This document shows positions 36,842-45,475 of a DNA stretch of 64,000 nt, piece by piece. The stretch is from CAVEFW01 sp963643505. Lineage in GTDB: Bacteria > Actinomycetota > Coriobacteriia > Coriobacteriales > Eggerthellaceae. The stretch covers positions 173,611-237,610 of the forward strand of contig CAVIKF010000003.1 of NCBI GenBank assembly GCA_963643505.1, written 5' to 3'. Within the stretch, counting starts at the first letter, position 1. The number at the start of each line of letters is the position of its first letter. The notes under the pieces were generated by a model. It searched no databases. It was not told where the DNA came from and saw only the letters and a list, made by a program, of their open reading frames with translations. The translations under genes and the position numbers were made by a program.

Positions 36842-38092
36842 GTCGACGGTCCTCACATTGATATAGGCAACAAGGCCCTCGTTCTCCTCGAGGATTTGGA
36901 GGACCACGCGCTCCTTGGCACGGATATCCTTGGCAGAACCGAAGGCAACCTCGACACCACCCTCAAGGATGAGCGTCGCAGACTCGGAATCCGTCGCCGA
37001 GACAGTCTTCACCTGGCTTGCCAACTCCGTCGTCATGCCCGACACGATATCCAAGGCGTTGGTGATGCTTTGGTCGGTGCAATAGGTCCCGATCTCAGGT
37101 TTGACCGTATAGGGCACGTTGATGATATGCATTGCGTTGTCTGCATCCTCGAATACCTTCGACGATGTGTTCTTACCCGCCTCGGAATCCCGGTCGGGGA
37201 TGGGCATAAGCCACATACCGTCGGAGGACAACGCCCATTGCTTTACCGTGCTGGAATCGGATGAGGAGACCTCGATCACCGCCGCGACCTGTCGCTCCGT
37301 CACGATGATGTCCAAACGGTTTGGCGGGGTAACATTTACCTTGACATCCTTGACCCATGTATCCAAGAGCAGACGCGAACGGATCGCGGCCGTATCGACG
37401 TTAAAAATCGTCGCGCCATCAGGCACTTGTGCCAATTGGGCAACCTCGGCGTCGGTCAGGTGCTCCACACCGACAACGTTGGTTTCCTGGATGGGAAACA
37501 TGTTGGTGAGGCGGGCAAAGGCGTAAGCGCCGAAGACCCCGACCACCAACACGACCACGACGAGCGCCGCGATGATAAGCCGGCCGCCACCGCCCCCCTT
37601 GCTGGTGGTTTGGCGAGCGGAGCGCGCATTTCGATCGGCGCGCTCGGCACGGGCGTGACGCCGTTGGTCGCGATTGATTTCCCCGATGCTGGTCGAGCGC
37701 ATCTCCCGGGCGTTGGATCGGGTCGTCGCCGGTTTAGCACCCCGGGAGTTAGACCTGGTCGCCGCTGGTTTAGCACCCCGGGAGTTAGACCTGGTCGCCG
37801 CTGGTTTAGCACCCCGGGAGTTAGACCTGGTCGCCGCTGGTTTAGCACCCCGGGAGTTAGACCTGGTCGCCGCTGGTTTAGCACCCCGGGAGTTAGACCT
37901 GGTCGCCGCTGGTTTAGCACCCCGGGAGTTAGACCTGGTCGCCGCTGGTTTAGCACCCCGAGAGTTGGATCGGGTCGACATAGTTCTTGCACCCCGGGCG
38001 TTTGACTGGCGCCTCGAGGAGGATAACGAAGAGGAGTCCTGGGATCTACGCAAACCCGAGGAACCTGACCTCCGGTTGTAGTTCGATTCCAT
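36818..38092 (-). CDS. ftsQ: FtsQ/DivIB cell division protein with 12-residue tandem repeats
   Basis: A 424-residue bitopic protein. Residues 1-40 are Ser/Arg-rich; residues 41-124 are seven repeats of RSNSRGAKPAAT; a basic region follows, then one membrane helix (LIIAALVVVVLVVGVFGAYAF near 190), a POTRA domain (ETNVVGVEHLTDAEVAQLAQ) and the FtsQ beta domain. It organises the FtsB-FtsL complex at the septum. The start at 38092 overlaps murB by 47 bases and has AGGGTGAG upstream; an internal ATG at 37981 with GGGGTG upstream is a possible alternative. The repeat region is about 12 per residue-unit net positive and should lie in the cytoplasm. Confidence 0.9.
   Translation of the reverse strand: MESNYNRRSGSSGLRRSQDSSSLSSSRRQSNARGARTMSTRSNSRGAKPAATRSNSRGAKPAATRSNSRGAKPAATRSNSRGAKPAATRSNSRGAKPAATRSNSRGAKPAATRSNSRGAKPATTRSNAREMRSTSIGEINRDQRRHARAERADRNARSARQTTSKGGGGGRLIIAALVVVVLVVGVFGAYAFARLTNMFPIQETNVVGVEHLTDAEVAQLAQVPDGATIFNVDTAAIRSRLLLDTWVKDVKVNVTPPNRLDIIVTERQVAAVIEVSSSDSSTVKQWALSSDGMWLMPIPDRDSEAGKNTSSKVFEDADNAMHIINVPYTVKPEIGTYCTDQSITNALDIVSGMTTELASQVKTVSATDSESATLILEGGVEVAFGSAKDIRAKERVVLQILEENEGLVAYINVRTVDRPTWRSA
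37731..37976. repeat. 36-bp tandem repeat array inside ftsQ
   Basis: Six identical 36-base units begin at 37731, 37767, 37803, 37839, 37875 and 37911, each starting GGTTTAGCACCCCGGGAGTT. A seventh, diverged and incomplete unit starts at 37947. The unit length keeps the ftsQ frame open. Confidence 0.97.
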
Positions 38093-38972
38093 ACGCTTGG
38101 CTCACCCTTGTCCTAATCAAATCCATAAGCGCACAGACGTCCTTGGCCGTAGCGCCTCCCTTGTTCACAATGAAGTTCCCATGAACCTCCGAGACCTGGG
38201 CCCCGCCGACGGTGACGCCCTTCAATCCCGCCTGCTCAATCAGGTCGCCTGCAAAAGCGCCTTCCGGATTGCGGAACACGCTTCCGCAAGACGGCTGGGA
38301 CAACGGTTGCGATTTCCGCCGCTTGTTGAGAAGGGCCTCCATCTTACCGCGAATATAGACGGGGTCCGTCGGTTTCAACTGAAGTTCACATTCCAACACG
38401 ACCTCGTCGGAAGCGAAGGGAGATTGGCGATACCCCCATACAAGCTCGCCACCTTGTTTGCGGACAAGACCCGTCCCGCGGCGAAACGTCGTCACCGACA
38501 CGACCGATTGTCCGATCCATTCCGACCGCGTCCCCGCGTTCATGCGCAAGGCTCCTCCTACGGTGCCCGGTGTTCCCACCGCGAACTCGAGACCTGCCAT
38601 GTTGCGTCCAAAAGCCTCTTGGACCGCCGCGGACAAAGACACACCTGCCCCGACAACGAGGCGATTGGTCTCCCCGTCGAAGCGCATGGAGCGAAAATCA
38701 CGGCCAAGGGTCATGATGACACCCGGGAAACCCCCGTCGGCGACGAGGAGGTTTGAACCACGTCCCACAACCTCCCAAGGAACGCCGTCGCCCTCGGCTG
38801 CGCCAACCACCTTCGCAAGGGCACCGATACTCCCAACATTCACAAAGAAACGGGCAGGGCCGCCGATGTGGTATGTGGTATGTCGCGCCATGGGCTCATC
38901 GAAGGAGACATCGCCGTCAAAGGCGTCATCAACCAACAAGGCCTCCAAGGCAGTCGTGTGGCGAGCGGTCAT
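38046..38972 (-). CDS. murB: UDP-N-acetylenolpyruvoylglucosamine reductase
   Basis: FAD-dependent reduction that completes UDP-MurNAc. The 308-residue protein has HTTYHIGGPARFF, VVGRGSNLLVADGG, VGTPGTVGGALRMNAG, YRQSPFAS and PSCGSVFRNPEG; the serine in SCGSVF fits the type I catalytic acid and the two-glycine AGD segment follows. Its ATG directly abuts the murC stop (TAAATG). Confidence 0.96.
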   Translation of the reverse strand: MTARHTTALEALLVDDAFDGDVSFDEPMARHTTYHIGGPARFFVNVGSIGALAKVVGAAEGDGVPWEVVGRGSNLLVADGGFPGVIMTLGRDFRSMRFDGETNRLVVGAGVSLSAAVQEAFGRNMAGLEFAVGTPGTVGGALRMNAGTRSEWIGQSVVSVTTFRRGTGLVRKQGGELVWGYRQSPFASDEVVLECELQLKPTDPVYIRGKMEALLNKRRKSQPLSQPSCGSVFRNPEGAFAGDLIEQAGLKGVTVGGAQVSEVHGNFIVNKGGATAKDVCALMDLIRTRVSQAYGIELQPEVRFLGFA

Positions 38973-40424
38973 TTAGCGTCGACTTCCGCTCTCAAACGTT
39001 TGGACCGCGCCCTCTTCAAACTCATAGGGTCCGCCGTTGGAAAGCTCGTCGATGATTTGGGGGCCGACCGCCGTCACGTCGCCTGCGCCCATGGTGATGA
39101 CCAGATCGCCAGACTTTGCAATGGAGGCAAGGTAGCGCGGAGCGTCGAGCCGATGGGGCACGTAGGCCGCGACAGGATGGGCCGCATCCTCGAGCACCAC
39201 GTTGAGGAAAGTCTTTCCGTTCACGCCCGGTACCGGCGTTTCTCCGGCAGGATACACGTCCATGAAGGTGACCGTGTCTGCCATGTTGAACGCACTGCCG
39301 AACTCATCATGCAACACCTCGGTGAACAACGGTGCGCGAGAGTAGCGATGGGGTTGGAACAGGACGTGCACGCGATTGAAGTCAAGCTGCTTGGCAGCAC
39401 GGATCGTGGCAGCGATCTCCGTGGGATGGTGGGCATAGTCATCAATGACGGTGACACCCGACTCCTTGCCCGTCAAGTCGAAACGACGACGGACACCCGC
39501 AAAATCGGAGAGGGACGCGACCGCAGCGTGCACGTCGAGGCCAAGCTCGAAGACGAGCGTTAAGACTGCGGCTGCGTTCAACACGTTGTGACGACCCGGG
39601 TTTTGTTTGACCTGACCTTGGATGAAGGTTCCATCGGGCAGCGCGAGGTCGAACAGAGAGCCCACGCCGTTCGGTTGGAAGTTGGAGACACGGGCATCGC
39701 ATCCGACGCCGAAGCCATAAGTCACCACACGGCGGCCGGTGGCACGCGCAATCTCCACAAGGCGAGAGTCCTCTCCGCAAGCCACGACCACGCCGTCCTC
39801 GGGAACCGAGCCGATAAACGCGCTGAACTGCTCGTAGATCTCGTCAAGGTCGCGATAGTGGTCAAGATGGTCCGCCTCGATGTTGGTCACGATCACGGCA
39901 GCTGGATCAAGGTAGGTAAAGGACTTATCGCTCTCGTCGGCCTCGACGACGTAGTAGCGGCCCTTGCCGGAATGGGCATTGGTGCCATAGGCGCGCACGA
40001 TTCCACCGATGAGGAACGTGGGATCGAGGCCTATGCCATCAAGGACGCTGGCGAGCATGGAAGACGTGGTGGTCTTGCCGTGGGTACCTGCGACCGCAAG
40101 GGTGTCAAGACCCCGACCGAGGGCGGCAAGCATCTTTGCACGGTGCCAGATCGGCAACCCGCGCCGCTTCGCTTCTCGCAACTCGGCATTGTTCTCCAAA
40201 ATCGCCGTGGACACGACGACGACGTCTACATCATTCGCGATGTTGGCTGCATCGTGGCCGATGAATACTTGGATGCCGGCCTCCACGAGCTGGTCGGTAT
40301 AGCGACTGCTACGCAAGTCAGAACCGCTTACGCGGATTCCCTGATCATGGGCGACGCGAGCGATACCGCTCATGCCGACGCCACCGACGCCGATGAAATG
40401 TACGGAATTGAGCTGGTTGCCCAT
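38973..40424 (-). CDS. murC: UDP-N-acetylmuramate-L-alanine ligase
   Basis: Adds the first L-Ala to UDP-MurNAc. The 483-residue Mur ligase has the N-terminal VHFIGVGGVGMSGIA loop, ATP site AVAGTHGKTTTSSML, VVEADESD, and the C-terminal DDYAHHPTEIAATI characteristic of MurC. ATG at 40424 follows AGGGAA, three bases after the murG stop. Confidence 0.97.
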   Translation of the reverse strand: MGNQLNSVHFIGVGGVGMSGIARVAHDQGIRVSGSDLRSSRYTDQLVEAGIQVFIGHDAANIANDVDVVVVSTAILENNAELREAKRRGLPIWHRAKMLAALGRGLDTLAVAGTHGKTTTSSMLASVLDGIGLDPTFLIGGIVRAYGTNAHSGKGRYYVVEADESDKSFTYLDPAAVIVTNIEADHLDHYRDLDEIYEQFSAFIGSVPEDGVVVACGEDSRLVEIARATGRRVVTYGFGVGCDARVSNFQPNGVGSLFDLALPDGTFIQGQVKQNPGRHNVLNAAAVLTLVFELGLDVHAAVASLSDFAGVRRRFDLTGKESGVTVIDDYAHHPTEIAATIRAAKQLDFNRVHVLFQPHRYSRAPLFTEVLHDEFGSAFNMADTVTFMDVYPAGETPVPGVNGKTFLNVVLEDAAHPVAAYVPHRLDAPRYLASIAKSGDLVITMGAGDVTAVGPQIIDELSNGGPYEFEEGAVQTFESGSRR

Positions 40425-40427
40425 GAG

Positions 40428-41528
40428 TTATTCCCTTTCCTTGAAAACGCTCATGACCACGTCTGCGAGCTTTGCCGCCGCATTCGCCGTCTCGAGATTT
40501 TTCGCTGCGGCGTTCATGTCCGAACGCACGCTCTCCTCTTCAACCAAAGACAGCACGAGCTTTTTGAACTCTTCCGTCTCGACCTTATCGTCTGCAATTG
40601 AGTATGCACACCCAGCCTCCACGTAGGAGCGGGCATTCGTCGTTTGGTGATCGTCCGTCGCATACGGGAACGGAACAAGCAAGGCAGGGATGCCGAGAGC
40701 GGAAATCTCGGCCAACGAGGTCGCGCCCGCGCGGCTCACCACCGCATCGGCGGCCGCCAGGGTCTCGCCCATGCGGTCCTGGTATCCCATGACGCTCCAT
40801 CGCCTCTGCTGGTCAGGGGTAAGCGCGAGCGCCTCCTTGACGCTATCGAGCTCCTTGGGGCCGGTGATGTGGACCACGTAGAGGTCCTCGTGCGCCAACA
40901 ACGCCTCCTTCATGGAGCAAATCGCCTGGTTGATATGGCGCGCACCGAGGCTGCCGCCGAACACCAACAACATGACAGCATCCTCGGGGATACCAAGCAT
41001 CTCCCTCCCTTGTTGGCGGGTGGACTCAACGACGCTGCGGCGGACAGGGTTTCCCGTCACGATCGGGTTGTTTGCCTTCGTCCCCTTCGCCGCCACCTCA
41101 TAGGTAAGGCATGTGGCTGCCGCCTTCTTGGACAATTCGCGATTGGCAAGACCCATATAGGAGTTCTGCTCGTGGACGACGACGGGAATACCGAGCTTCT
41201 CGGCAGCTTGTGCCACCGGAATGGAGACATACCCGCCAAAGCCGACGACGACGTCCGCCTCGATCTCCCGAAGCCACTTTTCCGCCAAACGCGCGCTCTT
41301 GTGGATTGTTGCCACGCCCTTGACCAGCGTCAACGGCTTGTTTCTGTTGAATCCCGACGCCTCGAAAGGTTGGAACGGAATACCTGCGGCAGGAACCAGG
41401 CGTGCCTCGATACCTTGTGGCGTGCCTGCGAAGAACACCGTGGCGCCTCGCCCGGCAAGCTCTTCGGCCAACGCCAGCGCCGGATTGATATGGCCAGCGG
41501 TACCCCCGCCGGTAAGAACGACGTTCAC
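40428..41528 (-). CDS. murG: MurG lipid II synthase
   Basis: Transfers GlcNAc to lipid I on the inner face of the membrane. The 366-residue GT-B enzyme starts MNVVLTGGGTAGHINPALAL (GTG start), and has GFGGYVSIP, HEQNSYMGLANR, VFGGSLGARHIN, GYQDRM and RAGATSLAEISALGIPALLVPFPYATDDHQ. The GTG lies one base after the ftsW stop (TAAGGTG). Confidence 0.97.
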   Translation of the reverse strand: MNVVLTGGGTAGHINPALALAEELAGRGATVFFAGTPQGIEARLVPAAGIPFQPFEASGFNRNKPLTLVKGVATIHKSARLAEKWLREIEADVVVGFGGYVSIPVAQAAEKLGIPVVVHEQNSYMGLANRELSKKAAATCLTYEVAAKGTKANNPIVTGNPVRRSVVESTRQQGREMLGIPEDAVMLLVFGGSLGARHINQAICSMKEALLAHEDLYVVHITGPKELDSVKEALALTPDQQRRWSVMGYQDRMGETLAAADAVVSRAGATSLAEISALGIPALLVPFPYATDDHQTTNARSYVEAGCAYSIADDKVETEEFKKLVLSLVEEESVRSDMNAAAKNLETANAAAKLADVVMSVFKERE

Positions 41529-41529
41529 C

Positions 41530-42861
41530 TTATCTCCTCCCCCTCCACGAAGCCACAGGCTGGAAGGTCCTCACATTTCGCGAATAACCATTATCCCCCA
41601 AAGAGCGCCTGTCGCGCAAACCGTCAAGAGGACGCGCAGAATCCTCGTTGCCCGCAAAGTAGCGCGCGTCGCCGGAATCCACGGAGCGCACGATGCGTAA
41701 GTTCTCGCGGCGCTTGTCGTAGATGGAAGTCTTTGACCCCTTAGGTGCCGCCGTCATGATCAATCCGACCATGATAAGCGTGGCAAACATCGACGAACCT
41801 CCCGAGGAGATGAAGGGGAGCGGTTTTCCCGTGGTGGGAAGAAGTCCGGTCACACATCCCATGTTGAGGAACGCCTGGAACACGATCATCACCGTGAGGC
41901 TACCGGCGAGCATGCGGGCGAAAGGGTCCTCGGACTCGTTGGCGACCAACATGCCGGCAACGAGGAATGCTGCGAACAGCGCGATGACGATAAGTGCACC
42001 GACAAGACCGAGCTCCTCACCGATGATGGCGAAGATGAAGTCGGTCTCAGCCTCAGGGAGGGGTGTGAGCTTCTCGGTGGAGTTACCGATGCCGGCACCA
42101 AAGATTCCTCCTTGGGCAAAGGCGTAGAAGGATCTGATGAGCTGGAAGCCGCGACCTCCTCCGTTTTGGCCGTCGTTCCACGGGTCGAGGTGGTACAAAC
42201 GATCGGAACGGTAACTCGTACCGAAAACGGATATGAGGACAAAAGCGATGCCGACGGCACAGGCGATGAGGATGAACTTGAGGGGGCAATCCCCGAACCA
42301 AAGGATTGACATGATGCCAATCGCGATAATGAGCGTGGTCCCGAGGTCGGATTGGGAGACATAGATAAACAATACCGGAACAATGACCGTGAAAAACGCA
42401 AGGAGTAACGCAGGGCGCGGCTTGAGTAGGCCCTCACGGAAGTCCGCATAGATGCGGGCGCCTACGATGATGATGGCGATCTTTGCGAACTCCGAAGGTT
42501 GGAAGCTGAAACTGCCGATATACACCCAGCGCTGGGCGCCGTTGGTCGCAACACCGTACAACGCGGTCGCGACCAGCGACGCGAAACAGGCCGCGAGCAC
42601 AATCCAAGTCATTATTCCACGCCACCGGTGAGGTGGGCAAAGCTTCCACGCTATGGTGCCAAGAGCGCTGCCAATGACAACGACGATAGCCTGTTTGAGC
42701 AGGTAGTAGCTAGAATCCGTCGAACCGTTGGTGACCGCCTCGCCCATGCTTGCCGAATACACCATGACCAGTCCCAACAAGATAAGGGCCAAGGTCACGA
42801 CGAGCAAGACGATGCGGGGGCCGTCGAAGACCGACGCGCCGCCAGTCCGTTTTCGTGTCAT
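41530..42861 (-). CDS. ftsW: FtsW peptidoglycan glycosyltransferase (SEDS family)
   Basis: A 443-residue polytopic SEDS protein with about ten membrane helices. Family marks are MVYSAS, RWVYIGSFSFQPSEFAKIAI, SDLGTTLIIAIGIM, GGRGFQLIRSFYAFAQGGIFGAGIGNSTEKL (seen as separate segments) and LPTTGKPLPFISSGGSS. It acts with the penicillin-binding protein FtsI at the septum. A 60-residue polar tail follows the last helix. Starts four bases after murD. Confidence 0.95.
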   Translation of the reverse strand: MTRKRTGGASVFDGPRIVLLVVTLALILLGLVMVYSASMGEAVTNGSTDSSYYLLKQAIVVVIGSALGTIAWKLCPPHRWRGIMTWIVLAACFASLVATALYGVATNGAQRWVYIGSFSFQPSEFAKIAIIIVGARIYADFREGLLKPRPALLLAFFTVIVPVLFIYVSQSDLGTTLIIAIGIMSILWFGDCPLKFILIACAVGIAFVLISVFGTSYRSDRLYHLDPWNDGQNGGGRGFQLIRSFYAFAQGGIFGAGIGNSTEKLTPLPEAETDFIFAIIGEELGLVGALIVIALFAAFLVAGMLVANESEDPFARMLAGSLTVMIVFQAFLNMGCVTGLLPTTGKPLPFISSGGSSMFATLIMVGLIMTAAPKGSKTSIYDKRRENLRIVRSVDSGDARYFAGNEDSARPLDGLRDRRSLGDNGYSRNVRTFQPVASWRGRR

Positions 42862-42865
42862 AGCA

Positions 42866-44356
42866 TCAAGCCTTCAATCCTTGGGCGGCCATGCGGCAAG
42901 CGACGTAGCGCTTGAACTCGCGACCGCGATGCTCGAAAGAGTCGAACTCGTCAAAGGAGGCACACGCCGGGGACAAAACGACGGAATCGCCCTCTTGGGC
43001 AACCTTGAGCGCGCAATCAAGCGCCTCCTCCAACTTGCCGGCACGCAACACCATGTCCCCCGCACCGGCGTCCTCGAAGGCTGCGGCAAATCGAGGGCCT
43101 GCGTCACCAAAACATACGACCGCGCGAGCGTTTTCCCGAGCAACCTTGACAAGCTCGTCAAGAGACGTACCCTTGTCATCTCCTCCAAGCAAGACGATGA
43201 GACGACCGGGCGTGAAAGAGGAGAGGGCCACAAGCGTCGCATCGACATTGGTGGCCTTGGAATCGTTAAAACAGTCAACACCTCTCACAGAACCGCAGGG
43301 CTCGATGCGGTGCTCGAGGGGCGCGAATCCCGACAGGCCGCGGACGAGGTCCGCGTCATCAACACCGAGGGCAAGGGCGACGACCGCCGCAGCGAGGGCG
43401 TTAGCATGGTTGTGGCGGCCCTTCAGCAAAAGGTCGGATGCGGGCATGAGAGAGTGGGTCTCGCCGCGGAACAGGACGCACATCACGCCCTTGTCGTCAA
43501 GATAGGCGGCATTATCGCTGCCGCAACGCTCATGCATGCTCTCATCGAGTCCGGATGCCGTTCCCAAGGGGACGTAGTCAAAACCGCGCTCGCATCGAGG
43601 CTGGGCTTTGAAGGCACGAACAGTTTCCCGCACGAGGTCGTTGGTGGCGTCAAGGACGGCAACGGCGTCGGGAACGGTCGCGAGGTTGGCAAACACGCGC
43701 AGTTTTGCACGACGGTACTCCTCCATGCTGCCATGCCACTTGAGATGGTCAGGCGTGATGTTGAGGAGCACGGCTATCTGGGGCGCGAAGTTGACGGTGG
43801 AAGCGAGTTGGTAAGAAGAGGCCTCGACCACGTAAACGTCGGTGTGACCCGCCGCGACCGCATCGATCACGACGTCCCCGATGTTGCCGACCGCCGCAGC
43901 GTTCATCCCCGCTTCGCGAAGAAGGTGCGCGCAAAGGGCCGTGGTGGTGGTCTTACCGTTAGTACCGGTGATGGCGACCCACACGGAGTCCGCGGCACTC
44001 TCGCGCCATGCGAACTCCACCTCGCTTACGATCTCGCCACTTGCCGCTTGGGCGCTCTTGTAGAAGTCCGAAAACTGGGAGATGCCGGGGCTGGCGATAC
44101 AGATATCGTAGGAACCCTCGATGATCTCGTGGTCGAACTCGACGACGGCACCTGCCGCCTCCATCGTCTCCGCGAACTCCAAGGTTGAAGGAGACCTCTT
44201 TCCGGCAGCGATGGCGAGATGCTCGACGCGTTTCCCCATCAAGCGCGCGCAATAGGAAGCCGTCGCCATACCACTTTTGCCGAGTCCCAAGATAAGAACG
44301 CGGCCCAGCTTTTTTGGGGCCAGTTTGCGTCCGGGAATGTAGTTCGTTTCAGTCAT
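42866..44356 (-). CDS. murD: UDP-N-acetylmuramoylalanine-D-glutamate ligase
   Basis: Adds D-Glu to UDP-MurNAc-L-Ala. The 496-residue Mur ligase shows VLILGLGKSGMATASY, the ATP loop AITGTNGKTTTTALCAHLL, LNITPDHLKWHGSMEEY and EHRIEPCGSVRGVDCFNDSKATNVDATLVAL (read in parts), and the C-terminal VVLSPACASFDEFDSFEHRG typical of MurD. The next 76 bases to mraY hold no gene. Confidence 0.96.
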   Translation of the reverse strand: MTETNYIPGRKLAPKKLGRVLILGLGKSGMATASYCARLMGKRVEHLAIAAGKRSPSTLEFAETMEAAGAVVEFDHEIIEGSYDICIASPGISQFSDFYKSAQAASGEIVSEVEFAWRESAADSVWVAITGTNGKTTTTALCAHLLREAGMNAAAVGNIGDVVIDAVAAGHTDVYVVEASSYQLASTVNFAPQIAVLLNITPDHLKWHGSMEEYRRAKLRVFANLATVPDAVAVLDATNDLVRETVRAFKAQPRCERGFDYVPLGTASGLDESMHERCGSDNAAYLDDKGVMCVLFRGETHSLMPASDLLLKGRHNHANALAAAVVALALGVDDADLVRGLSGFAPLEHRIEPCGSVRGVDCFNDSKATNVDATLVALSSFTPGRLIVLLGGDDKGTSLDELVKVARENARAVVCFGDAGPRFAAAFEDAGAGDMVLRAGKLEEALDCALKVAQEGDSVVLSPACASFDEFDSFEHRGREFKRYVACRMAAQGLKA

Positions 44357-44432
44357 GTTTACCCCACAGACTCACCGTTGCGCCGACACACTCGGCGCTC
44401 GATCGTTTATCATACACCACCCACACAGGCCC

Positions 44433-45473
44433 CTATCCCACAAGGAATTGGGCAAAGAACCATACGAAGCCGATCGCGGCAAAGCAACCGGAGACGATCC
44501 AGAAGCGAATGACGACCTTCGTCTCGCTCCATCCCTTCTTCTCGAAGTGGTGGTGAAGGGGCGCCATGAGGAAGATGCGTTTGCGCGTCTTTTTGAAATA
44601 CGCCACCTGGATCATGACAGACAACGCCTCGATGACGAACAGGCCGCCGATGATGAGAACAAGAAACTCCGTCTTCGTCAGGACCGCAAGGCCACCGAGG
44701 GCGGTGCCCAAGGCAAGGGAGCCCGTGTCTCCCATGAAGATGTCGGCCGGGAAGGAGTTGAACCAAAGGAAACCCACGCAGGCGCCAGCCAAAGCTGCCG
44801 CGACGATAGCGGAATTGAGCATATCCGTCTTGTAGGCGATTGCGGCCATGACGATCATGACAAGCATGACCGTTCCCGCTGCGAGGCCGTCAAGTCCGTC
44901 AGTGAGGTTGACAGCGTTGCACATGCCGACCACGAGGATGTTCACAAAGACAAGGTAGAGCCAAGGGATGGAGATGCCGTCGCCGATCGGGAGAACCGTC
45001 GTGAAGATCCCTAGGTCAAACGTGATTACCAAAGGGATGCTCACCGTAGGCTCGACATGTACGCAATTTACAGCAACGAGACAAAACACCGTAGCGATGA
45101 GGAACTGAAACACGAGCTTTTGCTTAGGAGTAAGACCTAAGGAGCGCTCGAAGACAACCTTGGACCCATCGTCGATAAGGCCCACGGCGCCGGTCAGGAG
45201 GATGGCGCCCATAAGGATGAAGGTATCAGCCTCGGGGGCGTCGATGAGCAGGATTGCGACAAGGACCGCGATGAGCATGACCACGCCGCCCATGGTAGGC
45301 GTACCCTGCTTGACAAGGTGGCTTTGGGGACCGTCCGCACGGACTTGTTGCCCGATGGCCTTGGCCTTCAAGATCTTGATCCAGACCGGCGTCAACGCGA
45401 TGGTCACCAACGCGGAAATCAGCACAGCCAAAAAAACGAGAAATGTGGGATAGGTGTTCATTCCCGATAGCAT
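44433..45473 (-). CDS. mraY: phospho-N-acetylmuramoyl-pentapeptide transferase
   Basis: Makes lipid I. The 346-residue membrane enzyme has ten predicted helices, with the acidic motifs QGTPTMGGVVML, GLIDDGSKVVFERSLGLTPKQKLVFQ (in parts), NLTDGLDGLAAG and the His-rich loop MAPLHHHFEKKGWSETKVV. ATG at 45473 lies two bases after the murF stop, whose AGGTAA serves as ribosome site; the ATG at 45461 is an alternative. Confidence 0.96.
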   Translation of the reverse strand: MLSGMNTYPTFLVFLAVLISALVTIALTPVWIKILKAKAIGQQVRADGPQSHLVKQGTPTMGGVVMLIAVLVAILLIDAPEADTFILMGAILLTGAVGLIDDGSKVVFERSLGLTPKQKLVFQFLIATVFCLVAVNCVHVEPTVSIPLVITFDLGIFTTVLPIGDGISIPWLYLVFVNILVVGMCNAVNLTDGLDGLAAGTVMLVMIVMAAIAYKTDMLNSAIVAAALAGACVGFLWFNSFPADIFMGDTGSLALGTALGGLAVLTKTEFLVLIIGGLFVIEALSVMIQVAYFKKTRKRIFLMAPLHHHFEKKGWSETKVVIRFWIVSGCFAAIGFVWFFAQFLVG

Positions 45474-45475
45474 CG

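Noticed and set aside
37731..37976. Regular 36-bp repeats resembling a CRISPR array
   Set aside because: There are no spacers between the units, no cas genes nearby, and the units are in frame inside ftsQ.
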